DNA of 64,000 nucleotides from Pseudolabrys sp035718275. Lineage in GTDB: Bacteria > Pseudomonadota > Alphaproteobacteria > Rhizobiales > Xanthobacteraceae. Position 1 is the first letter of the stretch. Each line of letters opens with the position of its first letter. The notes under the pieces are model-generated. The model did not search any database. It saw only the letters and a program-made list of their open reading frames with translations, and was not told the origin of the DNA. Where the stretch lies: the NCBI GenBank assembly GCA_035718275.1, contig DASTHI010000010.1, positions 62,001 through 126,000 of the forward strand, written 5' to 3'. Of the stretch, positions 44,190 through 53,488 are shown one piece after another. The position numbers were made by a program, and so were the translations under genes.

Positions 44190-44459
44190 ATGTCCGCAGA
44201 CTCGCCCGCGCCGGAAAAGCAGCTTCTGCATCTCGTCTTTGGCGGCGAGTTGACGGACATTGACAGCACCGTTTTCAAGGATTTGGACAAGCTCGACATT
44301 GTCGGCATCTATCCCAATTACGCGAGCGCCTATGTGGCATGGAAGGCGAAAGCGCAGCAGACTGTTGACAATGCCCATATGCGGTATTTCATCGTCCACC
44401 TGCACCGTCTGCTCGACCCCGATGCCGCCGGTCGTGGGCCTCGTCAGAGCGGGCGTTGA
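44190..44459 (+). CDS. DUF4170 domain small protein
   Basis: This 89-residue protein has QLLHLVFGGELTDID, DLDKLDIVGIYPNYASAYVA and NAHMRYFIVHLHRLLDP, which match the short DUF4170 family of unknown function. It has a mixed alpha/beta character and no membrane segment. ATG 44190 follows AGGT at a suitable distance. The TGA shares a base with the next ATG (TGATG), so it is coupled to the acyltransferase gene. Constant presence beside waaA and lpxK genes suggests a role in envelope synthesis. Confidence 0.85.
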   Translation: MSADSPAPEKQLLHLVFGGELTDIDSTVFKDLDKLDIVGIYPNYASAYVAWKAKAQQTVDNAHMRYFIVHLHRLLDPDAAGRGPRQSGR

Positions 44460-45169
44460 TGTTCTCGATCAAGCGTTTCACCCGGTCTCCAATCTTTCAG
44501 GAACTGCTGGGTACGCTTGGAGCCTGGTATCTTCGATTCGTCTGGCTGACCAGCCGGCCTGTCGTCGAAACCGAAGCAATGTCGATCTATGAAATGACAG
44601 ACATGCCAGCGATCATTGCGGCATGGCATGGACAGCATTTTCTGATGCCCTTCGTCAGAGACGCCGAACGGCATCGCGTTAAAGTCTTGATATCGCGCCA
44701 CCGTGATGGAGAAATCAACGCTCGCGTTGCCGAGAAGCTCGGCATCGAGACGATCCGCGGATCAGGAGCACACAATGGGGAATTTCACCGCAAAGGTGGT
44801 GCCGCTGCCTTCAACGCGATGCTCGAGGCGCTCAGGGACGGCTACAATGTGGCATTGACTGCCGACGTTCCGAAGGTCTCACGAATCGCCGGGCTCGGAT
44901 TGGTAAAGTTAGCGCAGCACTCCGGCAGACCTATTTATCTCGTGGCGATTGCATCCAGCCGCCGAATCGAGCTCGACAATTGGGATCGTTCGGCGATCAA
45001 TCTGCCCTTTAGCAGACTTGGCATTGCGGCGACTGGCCCCATAACTGTGCCCCTCGATGCGGAAGGCGCCGAACTCGAAGATATCAGGCGGCACATTCAG
45101 GATGAGCTGAATAGGCTCACACATCGGGCTTATGAGATTGCAGACAAGACCGGGAGTCGGGCCACGTGA
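44459..45169 (+). CDS. DUF374 lysophospholipid acyltransferase-family protein
   Basis: This 236-residue protein has the DUF374 layout related to LPLAT acyltransferases: a hydrophobic N-terminal stretch, WHGQHFLMPF (the His is the likely catalytic base), SRHRDGEINARVAEKLG, RGSGAHNGEFHRKGGAAAF and ALTADVPKVSRIAGLG. In Rhizobiales it lies next to waaA and may modify lipid A or other envelope lipids. It ends 4 bases inside the waaA start. Confidence 0.88.
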   Translation: MFSIKRFTRSPIFQELLGTLGAWYLRFVWLTSRPVVETEAMSIYEMTDMPAIIAAWHGQHFLMPFVRDAERHRVKVLISRHRDGEINARVAEKLGIETIRGSGAHNGEFHRKGGAAAFNAMLEALRDGYNVALTADVPKVSRIAGLGLVKLAQHSGRPIYLVAIASSRRIELDNWDRSAINLPFSRLGIAATGPITVPLDAEGAELEDIRRHIQDELNRLTHRAYEIADKTGSRAT

Positions 45170-46467
45170 GCAAGACCCCTGCCCCCTTACGGGTTTATCG
45201 CCTGTTGTCGATGGCTGCGGCTCCGCTCATCGGGATTCTGCTGGCTTACCGGGTGCGGCAAGGCAAGGAGCACCGCCAACGCCTTGCGGAGCGCAGGGGC
45301 AAAGCCGGCGCCGCTCGACCAAATGGTCCACTTGTTTGGCTTCATGCGGCGAGTGTCGGCGAACTTGCAAGTGCCCTGCCGCTCATCGAGCGTATTTGCG
45401 CGCGCGGCATACGGATGCTCGTCACAACGGGTACCGTGACTTCAAGCGATCTTGCGGAACAACGACTTCCGAAAGGCGCGATCCATCAATTCATACCTAT
45501 CGATGTACCGCGATTTATCCGTCGCTTTGTTGACCATTGGCATCCGGACCTTGCGTTACTAATCGAATCCGACTTGTGGCCGAACTTGATCGTCGAAACC
45601 TCGAGCCGAGCGATTCCGATCGTGCTGGTCAACGGGCGCCTGTCGCAAAAGGCATTCCGACGTTGGCGCCGGTTGCCAAATTCGATTGCCAATCTGCTCA
45701 AGCGGATCGATCTTTGCTTGGCAAGCACCGATCCGGACGCAACGCGCCTCAGAGAACTCGGTGCCGCCGAGGTGGTCACCACCGGCAATCTCAAGCTCGA
45801 CGCACCTGCACCTCCCGCCAATCCCGATGCATTGTCGGCTTTGCAGGAGGCTATTCGTGGCCGACCAGTAGTCGCCGCTGCTTCGACCCATGAGGGCGAG
45901 GAGACCGCGATTCTCTCGGCTCACAAGAGCTTGTGCCAGCGATTTCCCGCCTTGTTGACGATTATCGCTCCGAGACATCCGATCCGCGGCGAGCGCATAG
46001 CGGCGGCGGCGGCAGCGGCCGGGCTCAACTCAACGCTGCGCTCCGGCGGTGCATTGCCTGCGGCAGACACTGACGTTTATATCGCCGATACCCTTGGTGA
46101 ATTGGGGCTGCTCTACCGTCTCGCCCCCGCCGTTTTCATTGGCGGCTCGTTGGTCAAACACGGCGGACAGAACCCGATCGAGGCAGCCAAACTCGGTAGC
46201 GCCGTGCTGCACGGTCCGCATGTCTGGAATTTTGCGGAAGTCTACGCGGCGCTCGACAAAGTTCATGGTGCCGAAACGGTTAGTGATTCCGGTGCGCTCG
46301 TGCGGCACTTCGGAACCTTGCTCATGAATCCGGATGCTTGCGCCCGCATCGCAAAGGCGGGTTCCGCGGCCGTGGACAATCTCGGCGGAGCGCTTGATCG
46401 CACGCTGGCATCTCTCAATCCGTATTTGATGCAGCTCCAGTTGCACGAACGGGCGCGTCATGCGTGA
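45166..46467 (+). CDS. waaA: 3-deoxy-D-manno-octulosonate (Kdo) transferase
   Basis: This 433-residue GT-B glycosyltransferase adds Kdo from CMP-Kdo to the lipid A precursor at the inner membrane. An N-terminal hydrophobic anchor (about 14-29) precedes HAASVGEL with the catalytic Glu66, LLIESDLWPNLI, and the C-terminal donor-binding GGSLVKHGGQNPIEAA. The start GTG 45166 overlaps the previous stop (GTGA). It overlaps lpxK by 8 bases. Confidence 0.96.
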   Translation: MSKTPAPLRVYRLLSMAAAPLIGILLAYRVRQGKEHRQRLAERRGKAGAARPNGPLVWLHAASVGELASALPLIERICARGIRMLVTTGTVTSSDLAEQRLPKGAIHQFIPIDVPRFIRRFVDHWHPDLALLIESDLWPNLIVETSSRAIPIVLVNGRLSQKAFRRWRRLPNSIANLLKRIDLCLASTDPDATRLRELGAAEVVTTGNLKLDAPAPPANPDALSALQEAIRGRPVVAAASTHEGEETAILSAHKSLCQRFPALLTIIAPRHPIRGERIAAAAAAAGLNSTLRSGGALPAADTDVYIADTLGELGLLYRLAPAVFIGGSLVKHGGQNPIEAAKLGSAVLHGPHVWNFAEVYAALDKVHGAETVSDSGALVRHFGTLLMNPDACARIAKAGSAAVDNLGGALDRTLASLNPYLMQLQLHERARHA

Positions 46468-47458
46468 GCCGGCGTTTTGGTGGCGAAACACGGGTCTTTG
46501 GTCGCGCATGCTGTCTCCGCTGGGACTCATCTATGGATCGATTGTTGCCAAACGAATGACGCGTACCGGCGTGCGAGCGAAGTTACCTGTCATATGCGTC
46601 GGAAACTTTATCCTGGGCGGGGCCGGAAAAACTCCTGCTGCCATCATGCTCGCACGCATGCTGTCGGAGATGGGCGAGCGGCCATTCTTCCTGACCCGCG
46701 GCTACGGCGGATCGGCGAGAGGGCCAAAATTAGTCGACCCTGATACGGCTGTTGCTGCCGATTTCGGCGACGAAGCATTGTTGCTTGCCCGCGTGGCACC
46801 GACTGTGGTCGCGAAGGACCGCATTTCCGGGGCCGCATTCGCGCGCGAGCATGGCGCCACGACTGTCGTACTTGATGACGGCCTACAGAATCCCACGCTA
46901 GAGAAGGATTTTACGCTGGCTGTAATCGACGCGAATCATGGAATCGGAAACGCGTGCGTATTCCCTGCAGGCCCGCTTCGCGCGCCCTTGAGCGCACAGC
47001 TTGCACAAACGAATGTAATACTTGTCGTGGGAGAGGGCCGCTCCGCCGACCACACGCTGACGCAAGCCCGAGCAGCCGCGTTACCGATCCTGCATGGGCG
47101 GCTCGTTGCGGATAGGGCGATAACGTCAACTCTGAAGGACCATGCAGTGCTGGCGTTTGCCGGAATTGGACACCCGGAAAAGTTCCTCGCAACCGTGATG
47201 GAGTCCGGAATCGCAGTCAAGGAGTATCGATTGTTTCCCGACCACCATCGCTTTACCGCGGGCGAGGCGAAAGAACTTATCGCAAAGGCGGAGCATGCAG
47301 GGCTCATGCTGCTTACCACCGAGAAGGACCGCGCCCGCATGATTGGCGAGAAAGCGCTTGATGAGCTGGCCGCGCGCGTCCGCACGCTGCCGGTCACGAT
47401 GGTGCTGAAAAGTCCTGAGGAGTTACGCAGGCTGATGGAGCAAAATATCCGCCGTTAG
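46460..47458 (+). CDS. lpxK: Tetraacyldisaccharide 4'-kinase
   Basis: This 332-residue membrane-associated P-loop kinase phosphorylates the 4' position of the lipid A disaccharide. A hydrophobic N-terminal helix (about 17-30), the P-loop GNFILGGAGKT (49-59), DDGLQNPTLEKD with the LpxK-specific Asp pair, and the late DHHRFTAGEAKEL are all present. It starts within the waaA end. Its stop overlaps the stop of the convergent DUF2093 gene by 3 bases. Confidence 0.96.
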   Translation: MREPAFWWRNTGLWSRMLSPLGLIYGSIVAKRMTRTGVRAKLPVICVGNFILGGAGKTPAAIMLARMLSEMGERPFFLTRGYGGSARGPKLVDPDTAVAADFGDEALLLARVAPTVVAKDRISGAAFAREHGATTVVLDDGLQNPTLEKDFTLAVIDANHGIGNACVFPAGPLRAPLSAQLAQTNVILVVGEGRSADHTLTQARAAALPILHGRLVADRAITSTLKDHAVLAFAGIGHPEKFLATVMESGIAVKEYRLFPDHHRFTAGEAKELIAKAEHAGLMLLTTEKDRARMIGEKALDELAARVRTLPVTMVLKSPEELRRLMEQNIRR

Positions 47459-47688
47459 GCTTTCTTTGATGGTTCTCGATCGCGATGTCGCTGCAGCACC
47501 GCTTCTGGCGTGGCATAGGCTTCCTGCAGGTCGACACTCCAGTACTTCAGCTCTTCCAGTGGGATCGGTACCCCCGTAACAGCGCAGCGAACGAACGCGC
47601 CGGGCCGTACGACGCGAAAATCGCCGTCGAGGTATTTCACCTCTGCCTCGCCACTCATCGGTGACGATCGATCGTAGCGATTCAGCAA
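47455..47688 (-). CDS. DUF2093 domain small protein
   Basis: This 77-residue protein contains VKYLDGDFRVVRPGAFVRCA and GVPIPLEELKYWSVDLQEAY, matching DUF2093, a small family found beside lpxK in Rhizobiales. GGAGGTG lies 4-5 bases before the TTG at 47688, giving a start MLNRYDRSSP that agrees with family N-termini. ATGs at 47700 and 47742 would place the ribosome binding site inside the gene. A conserved Cys sits in the FVRCAVTG turn. Function unknown. Confidence 0.82.
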   Translation of the reverse strand: MLNRYDRSSPMSGEAEVKYLDGDFRVVRPGAFVRCAVTGVPIPLEELKYWSVDLQEAYATPEAVLQRHRDREPSKKA

Positions 47689-47769
47689 TTGCACCTCCAT
47701 GCCAAGATGCGGCTTTCGAACGGCCGGAGCCAACATAATCATTCGGCGGTGCCGGCGAAACCCTCGCTT

Positions 47770-49221
47770 CTAGGCCGTGAACAGACTCCCCTGCCCGCCA
47801 GCGCCTCCTTGATCGCCGCCGCCTCGCGTTCGCGTTCTTGTCTTGGTCCCCGGTCGAGGCGGCTGATTATCATCAGTAGCCGTTGCTTCGACCTGCCCAT
47901 CCGAGAACTCGATTGCAAGGCGCATGCCGGCCGTAACCGTCTCGGCGGAACGCACCGGGCGCCCGGCAGCATCGCGGACTAGGGCGAATCCGCGGGCAAG
48001 AACCCCGCGGTACGAATACGCGGTCAGCAGCTGACCGGCGCTCTTGATGCGTTGAGCCCGGCGATCCTGCATGGTCTGGAATGCCCGTCGGGCGCGCGCG
48101 CCAAGTCCGGTCGTTTGCTCACCGCATCGATCGATTCGATAGGAGAGCAGCCGCGGAGACAGGCGCGCCGACACGCGAGTCAATTGCGTGTGGTGAATTT
48201 GAGCATTTGCCCTCAGCGCACGCGGAAGGCGGCCGACACAGGCATCGAGCCGTTGGCGCGGACCTGCAAGCACATCATCGATCGCCGGCAGCGATCGAGA
48301 CAGCAGATACAGCTCCTTGCGATGGTGGCCGATGTTGCGACGCCAGCATGAAAGTTTGCGTGCTCCGAGATCGACGAGCATCGACATAAGGTCAGCGCGG
48401 ACCGGGACTGCAATCTCGGCAGCCGCCGTCGGCGTCGGCGCGCGTCTGTCGGCAGCGAAATCGATCAGTGTAATATCGGTTTCATGACCCACGGCGGAGA
48501 TGAGGGGAATTATGCTCTCGGCTGCAGCGCGCACCACGGCTTCCTCGTTGAAGGACCACAAGTCTTCCAATGAGCCGCCCCCCCGCGCAACGATAATCAG
48601 GTCCGGCCGTGGCACGGGCCCGTCTCCGGAAAGCGCATTGAACCCCTGAATTGCACTTGCCACTTCGGCTGCCGAAGTCTCACCCTGAACGCGGACAGGC
48701 CACACCAGCACACGACGTGGAAAACGATCCTGCAGGCGATGCAGGATATCGCGGATGACCGCGCCTGTCGGCGAAGTCACAACCCCGATCACATCGGGCA
48801 AGTATGGCAACAGCTGTTTTCGGGTCTCGTCAAAAAGCCCCTCGGCGGCAAGCTTTCTTTTCCTCTCTTCGAGGAGCTTCATCAACGCGCCGATACCTGC
48901 GGGCTCCAGAGTGTCGATGACAATCTGATATTTGGACGAGCCGGGAAAAGTCGTGAGCTTGCCGCAGACCACGACATCCAGACCTTCTTCCGGCTTTACG
49001 CGCATGCGGCCGAAGGTCCCTTTCCAGATCACAGCTTCCAGTACGGACTTGTCGTCCTTGAGCCGGAAATACACGTGTCCTGAAGGCGAAGCTCCTTTGA
49101 AACCGGACACCTCGCCGCGAACGCGTATGTAGCCATAAGCGTCCTCGACGGTTCGCCTCAGCGCCGCCGAAAGCTCCGAGACGGTCCATTCCACAAGGTT
49201 ATTCAGGACAGGTACTGGCAT
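47770..49221 (-). CDS. xseA: Exodeoxyribonuclease VII large subunit
   Basis: This nuclease of about 483 residues degrades single-stranded DNA with the small subunit XseB (not in this window). An N-terminal OB fold (VSELSAALRRTVED to about 100) precedes the catalytic core with RGGGSLEDLWSFNEE and GHETDITLIDFAADRRAPTP. A coiled-coil region with repeated Arg/Leu-rich helices follows, then a Thr/Arg/Gly-rich tail. ATG 49221 (MPVPVLNN) agrees with relatives; ATG 49254 would add 11 residues. No clear ribosome binding site helps. It is divergent from purD. Confidence 0.93.
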   Translation of the reverse strand: MPVPVLNNLVEWTVSELSAALRRTVEDAYGYIRVRGEVSGFKGASPSGHVYFRLKDDKSVLEAVIWKGTFGRMRVKPEEGLDVVVCGKLTTFPGSSKYQIVIDTLEPAGIGALMKLLEERKRKLAAEGLFDETRKQLLPYLPDVIGVVTSPTGAVIRDILHRLQDRFPRRVLVWPVRVQGETSAAEVASAIQGFNALSGDGPVPRPDLIIVARGGGSLEDLWSFNEEAVVRAAAESIIPLISAVGHETDITLIDFAADRRAPTPTAAAEIAVPVRADLMSMLVDLGARKLSCWRRNIGHHRKELYLLSRSLPAIDDVLAGPRQRLDACVGRLPRALRANAQIHHTQLTRVSARLSPRLLSYRIDRCGEQTTGLGARARRAFQTMQDRRAQRIKSAGQLLTAYSYRGVLARGFALVRDAAGRPVRSAETVTAGMRLAIEFSDGQVEATATDDNQPPRPGTKTRTRTRGGGDQGGAGGQGSLFTA

Positions 49222-49301
49222 CACGTCGAATCTGTTGCGGGTGCAAGCGGCCATGGTACACCAATCGCGCCCCATTCAATAAAGGCTGCCCGCCAGCTCC
49301 C

Positions 49302-50591
49302 ATGAACATTCTCATTCTCGGTTCCGGCGGACGCGAGCACGCGCTGGCCTGGAAATTGGCGGCGAGCCCGCTTACGACAAAGCTCTATTGTGCGCCAGGT
49401 AACGCCGGCATCGAGCGCCAGGCCGAATGCGTACCGCTCGATATCGGTGATCACCGGGCGGTCATCGCGTTCGCCAAGGACAAAAAAGTGGATTTCGTCG
49501 TCGTTGGGCCAGAGGGTCCATTATGCGCTGGCATTGTCGATGATCTCGAAACCGCGGGCATCAAGGCATTCGGTCCGACCAAATGGGCCGCACGGCTTGA
49601 GGGCTCAAAGGGGTTTACGAAAGATCTCTGCAAGGCAAACAATATCCCGACTGCCGCATACGCGCGATTCAAAAGCGCTGCTGACGCCAAAAGCTATGTT
49701 CGGCAAACGGGTGCACCAATTGTCGTGAAAGCGGACGGACTCGCCGGCGGAAAAGGCGTGGTGGTTGCTGGTAGCGTCCATGAAGCCGAAGCAGCGATCG
49801 ACATGATGTTCGCGGGCGGCCTCGGCACAAAAGCTTGGGAGATCGTGATCGAGGAATGTCTTGTTGGTGAGGAAGCTTCCTTCTTCGCACTTTGCGATGG
49901 CGAGACGGCCATCGAGCTGGCATCAGCGCAGGATCACAAGCGCGTCGGCGACGGTGACCGGGGACCGAATACCGGCGGAATGGGCGCCTATTCGCCGGCG
50001 CCGGTGATGACCGAAAACGTGAACCATCGAGTGATGGACGAAATCATTCATCCAACCGTGCGCGCAATGAAGCGTGCGGGTGCGCCCTACAAAGGAGTGC
50101 TGTTTGCCGGACTGATGATCACGAAAGACGGTCCCAAGCTCATTGAATACAATGTTCGTTTCGGCGATCCCGAATGCCAGGTCCTCATGCTGCGCATGAT
50201 GTCTGATCTGCTGCCCGCTCTGCTCGCGGCGCGAGACGGGCAACTGAGGAATTTCGACGTGAGATGGTATCCCGACGCAGCGCTGACCGTTGTCATGGCT
50301 GCGAAAGGCTACCCAGGACACTACAACAAGGGCTCAGCCATCGACGGGCTCGACGCTGCAGCGGCAGTCGAAGGCGTCGAAATATTTCACGCCGGCACTA
50401 AGGCCGAGGGCAACCGGATCGTGGCAAATGGCGGGCGTGTGATCAATGTTTGCGCACGAGGTAAAACTGTTGGCGAAGCGCAGCGAAGGGCCTACGCGGC
50501 TGTCGACCGCATCAGGTGGGCCGATGGATTTAGCCGCCGCGATATCGGCTGGAGAGCGGTGGAGCGAGAGCAAGGGTCAACTACCCGGTAA
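49302..50591 (+). CDS. purD: Phosphoribosylamine--glycine ligase
   Basis: This 429-residue ATP-grasp enzyme performs the second step of purine synthesis. ILGSGGREHALAWKLA opens the protein; VVVGPEGPLCAGI, the ATP-binding KADGLAGGKGVVV, GPNTGGMGAYSPAP and YNVRFGDPECQVLM follow. Length and motifs are standard. It is divergent from xseA, and the dehalogenase gene starts 38 bases downstream, so they may share a transcript. Confidence 0.97.
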   Translation: MNILILGSGGREHALAWKLAASPLTTKLYCAPGNAGIERQAECVPLDIGDHRAVIAFAKDKKVDFVVVGPEGPLCAGIVDDLETAGIKAFGPTKWAARLEGSKGFTKDLCKANNIPTAAYARFKSAADAKSYVRQTGAPIVVKADGLAGGKGVVVAGSVHEAEAAIDMMFAGGLGTKAWEIVIEECLVGEEASFFALCDGETAIELASAQDHKRVGDGDRGPNTGGMGAYSPAPVMTENVNHRVMDEIIHPTVRAMKRAGAPYKGVLFAGLMITKDGPKLIEYNVRFGDPECQVLMLRMMSDLLPALLAARDGQLRNFDVRWYPDAALTVVMAAKGYPGHYNKGSAIDGLDAAAAVEGVEIFHAGTKAEGNRIVANGGRVINVCARGKTVGEAQRRAYAAVDRIRWADGFSRRDIGWRAVEREQGSTTR

Positions 50592-50629
50592 GCAGCATGC
50601 AATCCGTTCACTAAAGGCGCGAGTAGCCC

Positions 50630-51532
50630 ATGCCCGATCTCGCCGATCTGTTTCCACGCTTTGAATCGCATTGGATCGAGACCTCCATCGGCAAGGTGTT
50701 CGCGCGCACCGGAGGAAATGGGCCAGCCTTGCTGCTTCTTCACGGCTATACCCAGACGAACGTGATGTGGCACCGCATTGCGCCCGCGCTCGCTGAACGG
50801 TTCTCGCTCGTCATTCCTGACCTGCCGGGCTATGGGTGGTCAGCCGTGCCCGCCGCCGATCAGGCGCACGCGCCCTACGACAAGCGATCGATGGCGAGGG
50901 TGATGGTCGAGATGATGGAGAAGTTGGGTCACGCCCGCTTCCGGCTCGCCGGTCACGACCGCGGTGGGCGAGTTGCCTACCGGCTCGCGCTCGATAATCC
51001 AGGGCGGGTCGAGCGGATGGCAACGCTCGACATCGTGCCGACCTACGACATGTGGCACCGGATGGACATGCACATGGCCACGAAAATATGGCACTGGCCT
51101 TTTCTCGCGCAGCCTGAGCCCCTGCCGGAAATGCTGATTTCGAAGGCGCCGGTCGAATATCTCGAATGGAAGATGGCCAGCTGGACGAAAGTTAAAAATC
51201 TATCGGCGTTCGACTCGCGTGCGCTGGATCATTACCGTGCAGCGTTCTCCGATCCGGTACGCATTCATGCGCATTGCGAGGATTATCGCGCCGGCCGCTA
51301 CGCCGATCTTGCGAATGATGAAGCCGACCGTTCGATCGGGAAAACGGTCAGCTGCCCGGTTCTGACGCTCTGGGGAGGCACCGGAGTAGCCAGCGAAACC
51401 GGCGGGCCACTCGAAATATGGAAGGAATGGGCGCCTCAGGCGAGCGGAGAGGCCGTAGATTCCGGTCATTTTCTCGCGGAGGAAAATCCGGGTGCGACAG
51501 AAGCCGCATTGCTGAAATTCTTCGCTGCGTGA
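50630..51532 (+). CDS. Haloacetate (fluoroacetate) dehalogenase, alpha/beta hydrolase
   Basis: This 300-residue alpha/beta hydrolase closely resembles the fluoroacetate dehalogenase of Rhodopseudomonas palustris (RPA1163), starting with the same MPDLADLFP. Every residue known to matter there is at the same number here: nucleophile Asp110 and Arg111/Arg114 in GHDRGGR, Asp134, His155-Trp156 (halide pocket), Tyr219 and His280 in SGHFLAEE. One change stands out: the oxyanion-region HGFPQT of that enzyme is HGYTQT (37-43), losing the usual proline. The expected reaction is hydrolysis of fluoro- or chloroacetate to glycolate. It is followed after 15 bases by a cupin gene. Confidence 0.88.
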   Translation: MPDLADLFPRFESHWIETSIGKVFARTGGNGPALLLLHGYTQTNVMWHRIAPALAERFSLVIPDLPGYGWSAVPAADQAHAPYDKRSMARVMVEMMEKLGHARFRLAGHDRGGRVAYRLALDNPGRVERMATLDIVPTYDMWHRMDMHMATKIWHWPFLAQPEPLPEMLISKAPVEYLEWKMASWTKVKNLSAFDSRALDHYRAAFSDPVRIHAHCEDYRAGRYADLANDEADRSIGKTVSCPVLTLWGGTGVASETGGPLEIWKEWAPQASGEAVDSGHFLAEENPGATEAALLKFFAA

Positions 51533-51547
51533 TCAAGGGGTCCGTAA

Positions 51548-52210
51548 ATGCATCCTGTGCTGCGCCTCTATGAAGACGTGCTCTCCAGCAAAGCGAGTAC
51601 CGACTTCCGACTGCCGCCAGTGGCCCGGTTTATCTTTGTTGCCTATGGATCGGTGAGCATTGGAACTGCGGAGCTCGCTGAAGGAGAGGCTTGGCAAGGC
51701 GAGACGTCAATCACCGTTAAGCCCGGTTCTCAGGGCGCGACTTGCTGGCGCTGGGAGCTTGTGCGCGGCGATCAAGGGAGCACCACGGCGAATGCGCCCG
51801 GCATGATGACGCAGGAAAAGCTAACTGCTTTTCTGGAAACCTTGCCCAAAGGCGAATTGCTGATGCGCGGTGACAGCGTTGCTTTCCCGCCGGGAGGATG
51901 CGCGTATCTGCATCGTCACCAGGGACCCGGAATTCGTTGCCTGATCGAAGGCGGGATTCGTGTCGACACGCACGGTCGTTCAACCTCCTACGGTCCCGGC
52001 GGCGCTTGGTACGAATCCGGACCAGATCCCGTTTTCGCGCAGGCATCAGCCGACAAGCCGACCCGATTCATCCGAGTGATGATTCTTCCGCGCGAACTCC
52101 AGGGGAAAAGTTCAATTCAGTATGTCAACGAGGGCGACAAGGCCAAGCCAAAGTCACAACAGTACAAGATCTATGCCGACGCGCCGCTGGTCTTCGGACT
52201 GAAGCAGTGA
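51548..52210 (+). CDS. Cupin-like protein, function unknown
   Basis: This is a 220-residue soluble protein. The region about 105-160, with a Gly/Pro-rich FPPGGCAYLHRHQGPGIRCL followed by EGGIRVDTHGR and YGPGGAWYESGPDPV, looks like a cupin barrel. Its two His residues could bind a metal. The N-terminal half has beta-rich segments (VARFIFVAYGSVSIG, WQGETSITVKPG). AAGGGG lies 9 bases before the ATG. It sits 15 bases behind the dehalogenase, so the two are almost certainly co-transcribed. I cannot name a family; the link to haloacetate metabolism is inferred from position. Confidence 0.75.
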   Translation: MHPVLRLYEDVLSSKASTDFRLPPVARFIFVAYGSVSIGTAELAEGEAWQGETSITVKPGSQGATCWRWELVRGDQGSTTANAPGMMTQEKLTAFLETLPKGELLMRGDSVAFPPGGCAYLHRHQGPGIRCLIEGGIRVDTHGRSTSYGPGGAWYESGPDPVFAQASADKPTRFIRVMILPRELQGKSSIQYVNEGDKAKPKSQQYKIYADAPLVFGLKQ

Positions 52211-52313
52211 CGTTTGTAGTTTTGGGAAGAAAATTGTTGATCGCGAGTTTGATCAGCGGCTCCCCTGTTGCCCCAAAAGGTGCGACGCCTCTGAATTATC
52301 GGGACCAGCTGGT

Positions 52314-53390
52314 ATGACTGCGATCGATCGGCAGCAGGCGTTTTCCGGCACGAAGGACGCCGCTCCGGCGTTGCGTTTGGATGCAGCATCGCTCGAGAGA
52401 TATCTCGTCCCGCGGATTGCAGGTTTTTGCGGGCCGCTGACTGTCCGCCAGTTCAAAGGCGGACAGTCAAACCCGACATACCTCCTGGAGACGACTTCGA
52501 CGAAATATGTGCTGCGACGCAAGCCTCCCGGCAACCTCCTTCCCTCAGCGCATGCCGTCGACCGTGAGTATCGGGTTACTTCCGCGCTGCATGCGGCCGG
52601 CTTTCCTGTGCCCAAACCGCTGCTCTATTGCGCCGATGACACTATTGTCGGGACCTCTTTTTACATCATGAGCTTCGTCGATGGACGGGTTTTCTGGGAG
52701 CCGCAAATGCCGGGCTCTCAGAGAGCGGAGCGAACCGCGGTCTACGACTCAATGAACTCAACGATCGCCCGGCTTCATACGCTCGATCCCACAAAGATCG
52801 GTTTGGCGGACTTTGGCAAAGGCGAGGACTACGTCGCCCGTCAAATCGAGCGATGGTCCAAACAGTACAGGAAATCAGAAACGGAAACGATCGATGCGAT
52901 GGAACGACTTATCGCCTGGCTGCCGCGGAATCTGCCGCCGGCAGCACCAGTGCGCATCGTGCACGGCGATTACCGGCTCGATAACGTGATCGTCGCACGA
53001 GACCAGCCCCATGTCGCCGCTGTGCTCGATTGGGAATTGTCGACGCTCGGCGATCCACTCGCTGATTTCACTTATCATCTTATGGCCTGGCATATGCCGC
53101 ATTCGGATAGCGCCGCCGGTACCGGCAGTCTTGTCGGCTACGATCTCACCGCGCTCGGGATTCCGACAATCGACGACTATGTGGATGCGTATGTCCGACG
53201 GACGGGACTCGATCCGGGCAGTCACTTGCCCGTTTACCTCGCGTACAATTTTTTCCGGATCGCGGCCATCCTGCAAGGCATCATCGGCCGTGTACGAGAC
53301 GGGACGGCGACAAGCGAATTCGCTCCCGCCAAGGCTGAAATGATTCGGCCACTCGCCGAAAAAGGCTGGGAGTTCGCCCAGCAGGCGTAA
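52314..53390 (+). CDS. APH-family phosphotransferase (aminoglycoside phosphotransferase-like)
   Basis: This 358-residue kinase-fold protein has FKGGQSNPTYLLET (nucleotide loop), YVLRRKPPG with the ATP-binding Lys, Brenner's motif HGDYRLDNVIV and the metal-binding VLDWELSTLGDPLADFTYH. This subfamily often stands with acyl-CoA dehydrogenases and may phosphorylate hydroxyacyl-CoA substrates. No dehydrogenase is present here. It follows the cupin gene after 103 bases and may belong to the same operon. Confidence 0.88.
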   Translation: MTAIDRQQAFSGTKDAAPALRLDAASLERYLVPRIAGFCGPLTVRQFKGGQSNPTYLLETTSTKYVLRRKPPGNLLPSAHAVDREYRVTSALHAAGFPVPKPLLYCADDTIVGTSFYIMSFVDGRVFWEPQMPGSQRAERTAVYDSMNSTIARLHTLDPTKIGLADFGKGEDYVARQIERWSKQYRKSETETIDAMERLIAWLPRNLPPAAPVRIVHGDYRLDNVIVARDQPHVAAVLDWELSTLGDPLADFTYHLMAWHMPHSDSAAGTGSLVGYDLTALGIPTIDDYVDAYVRRTGLDPGSHLPVYLAYNFFRIAAILQGIIGRVRDGTATSEFAPAKAEMIRPLAEKGWEFAQQA

Positions 53391-53488
53391 CCGAGCCGCA
53401 TGTTGCCAATCGCAAAGGCAACAAGAACTTTCCCAAATACAGCAGATTTCACCTTCCACACCGTGAGTTCGTTCAGACGTGGTCGCTA

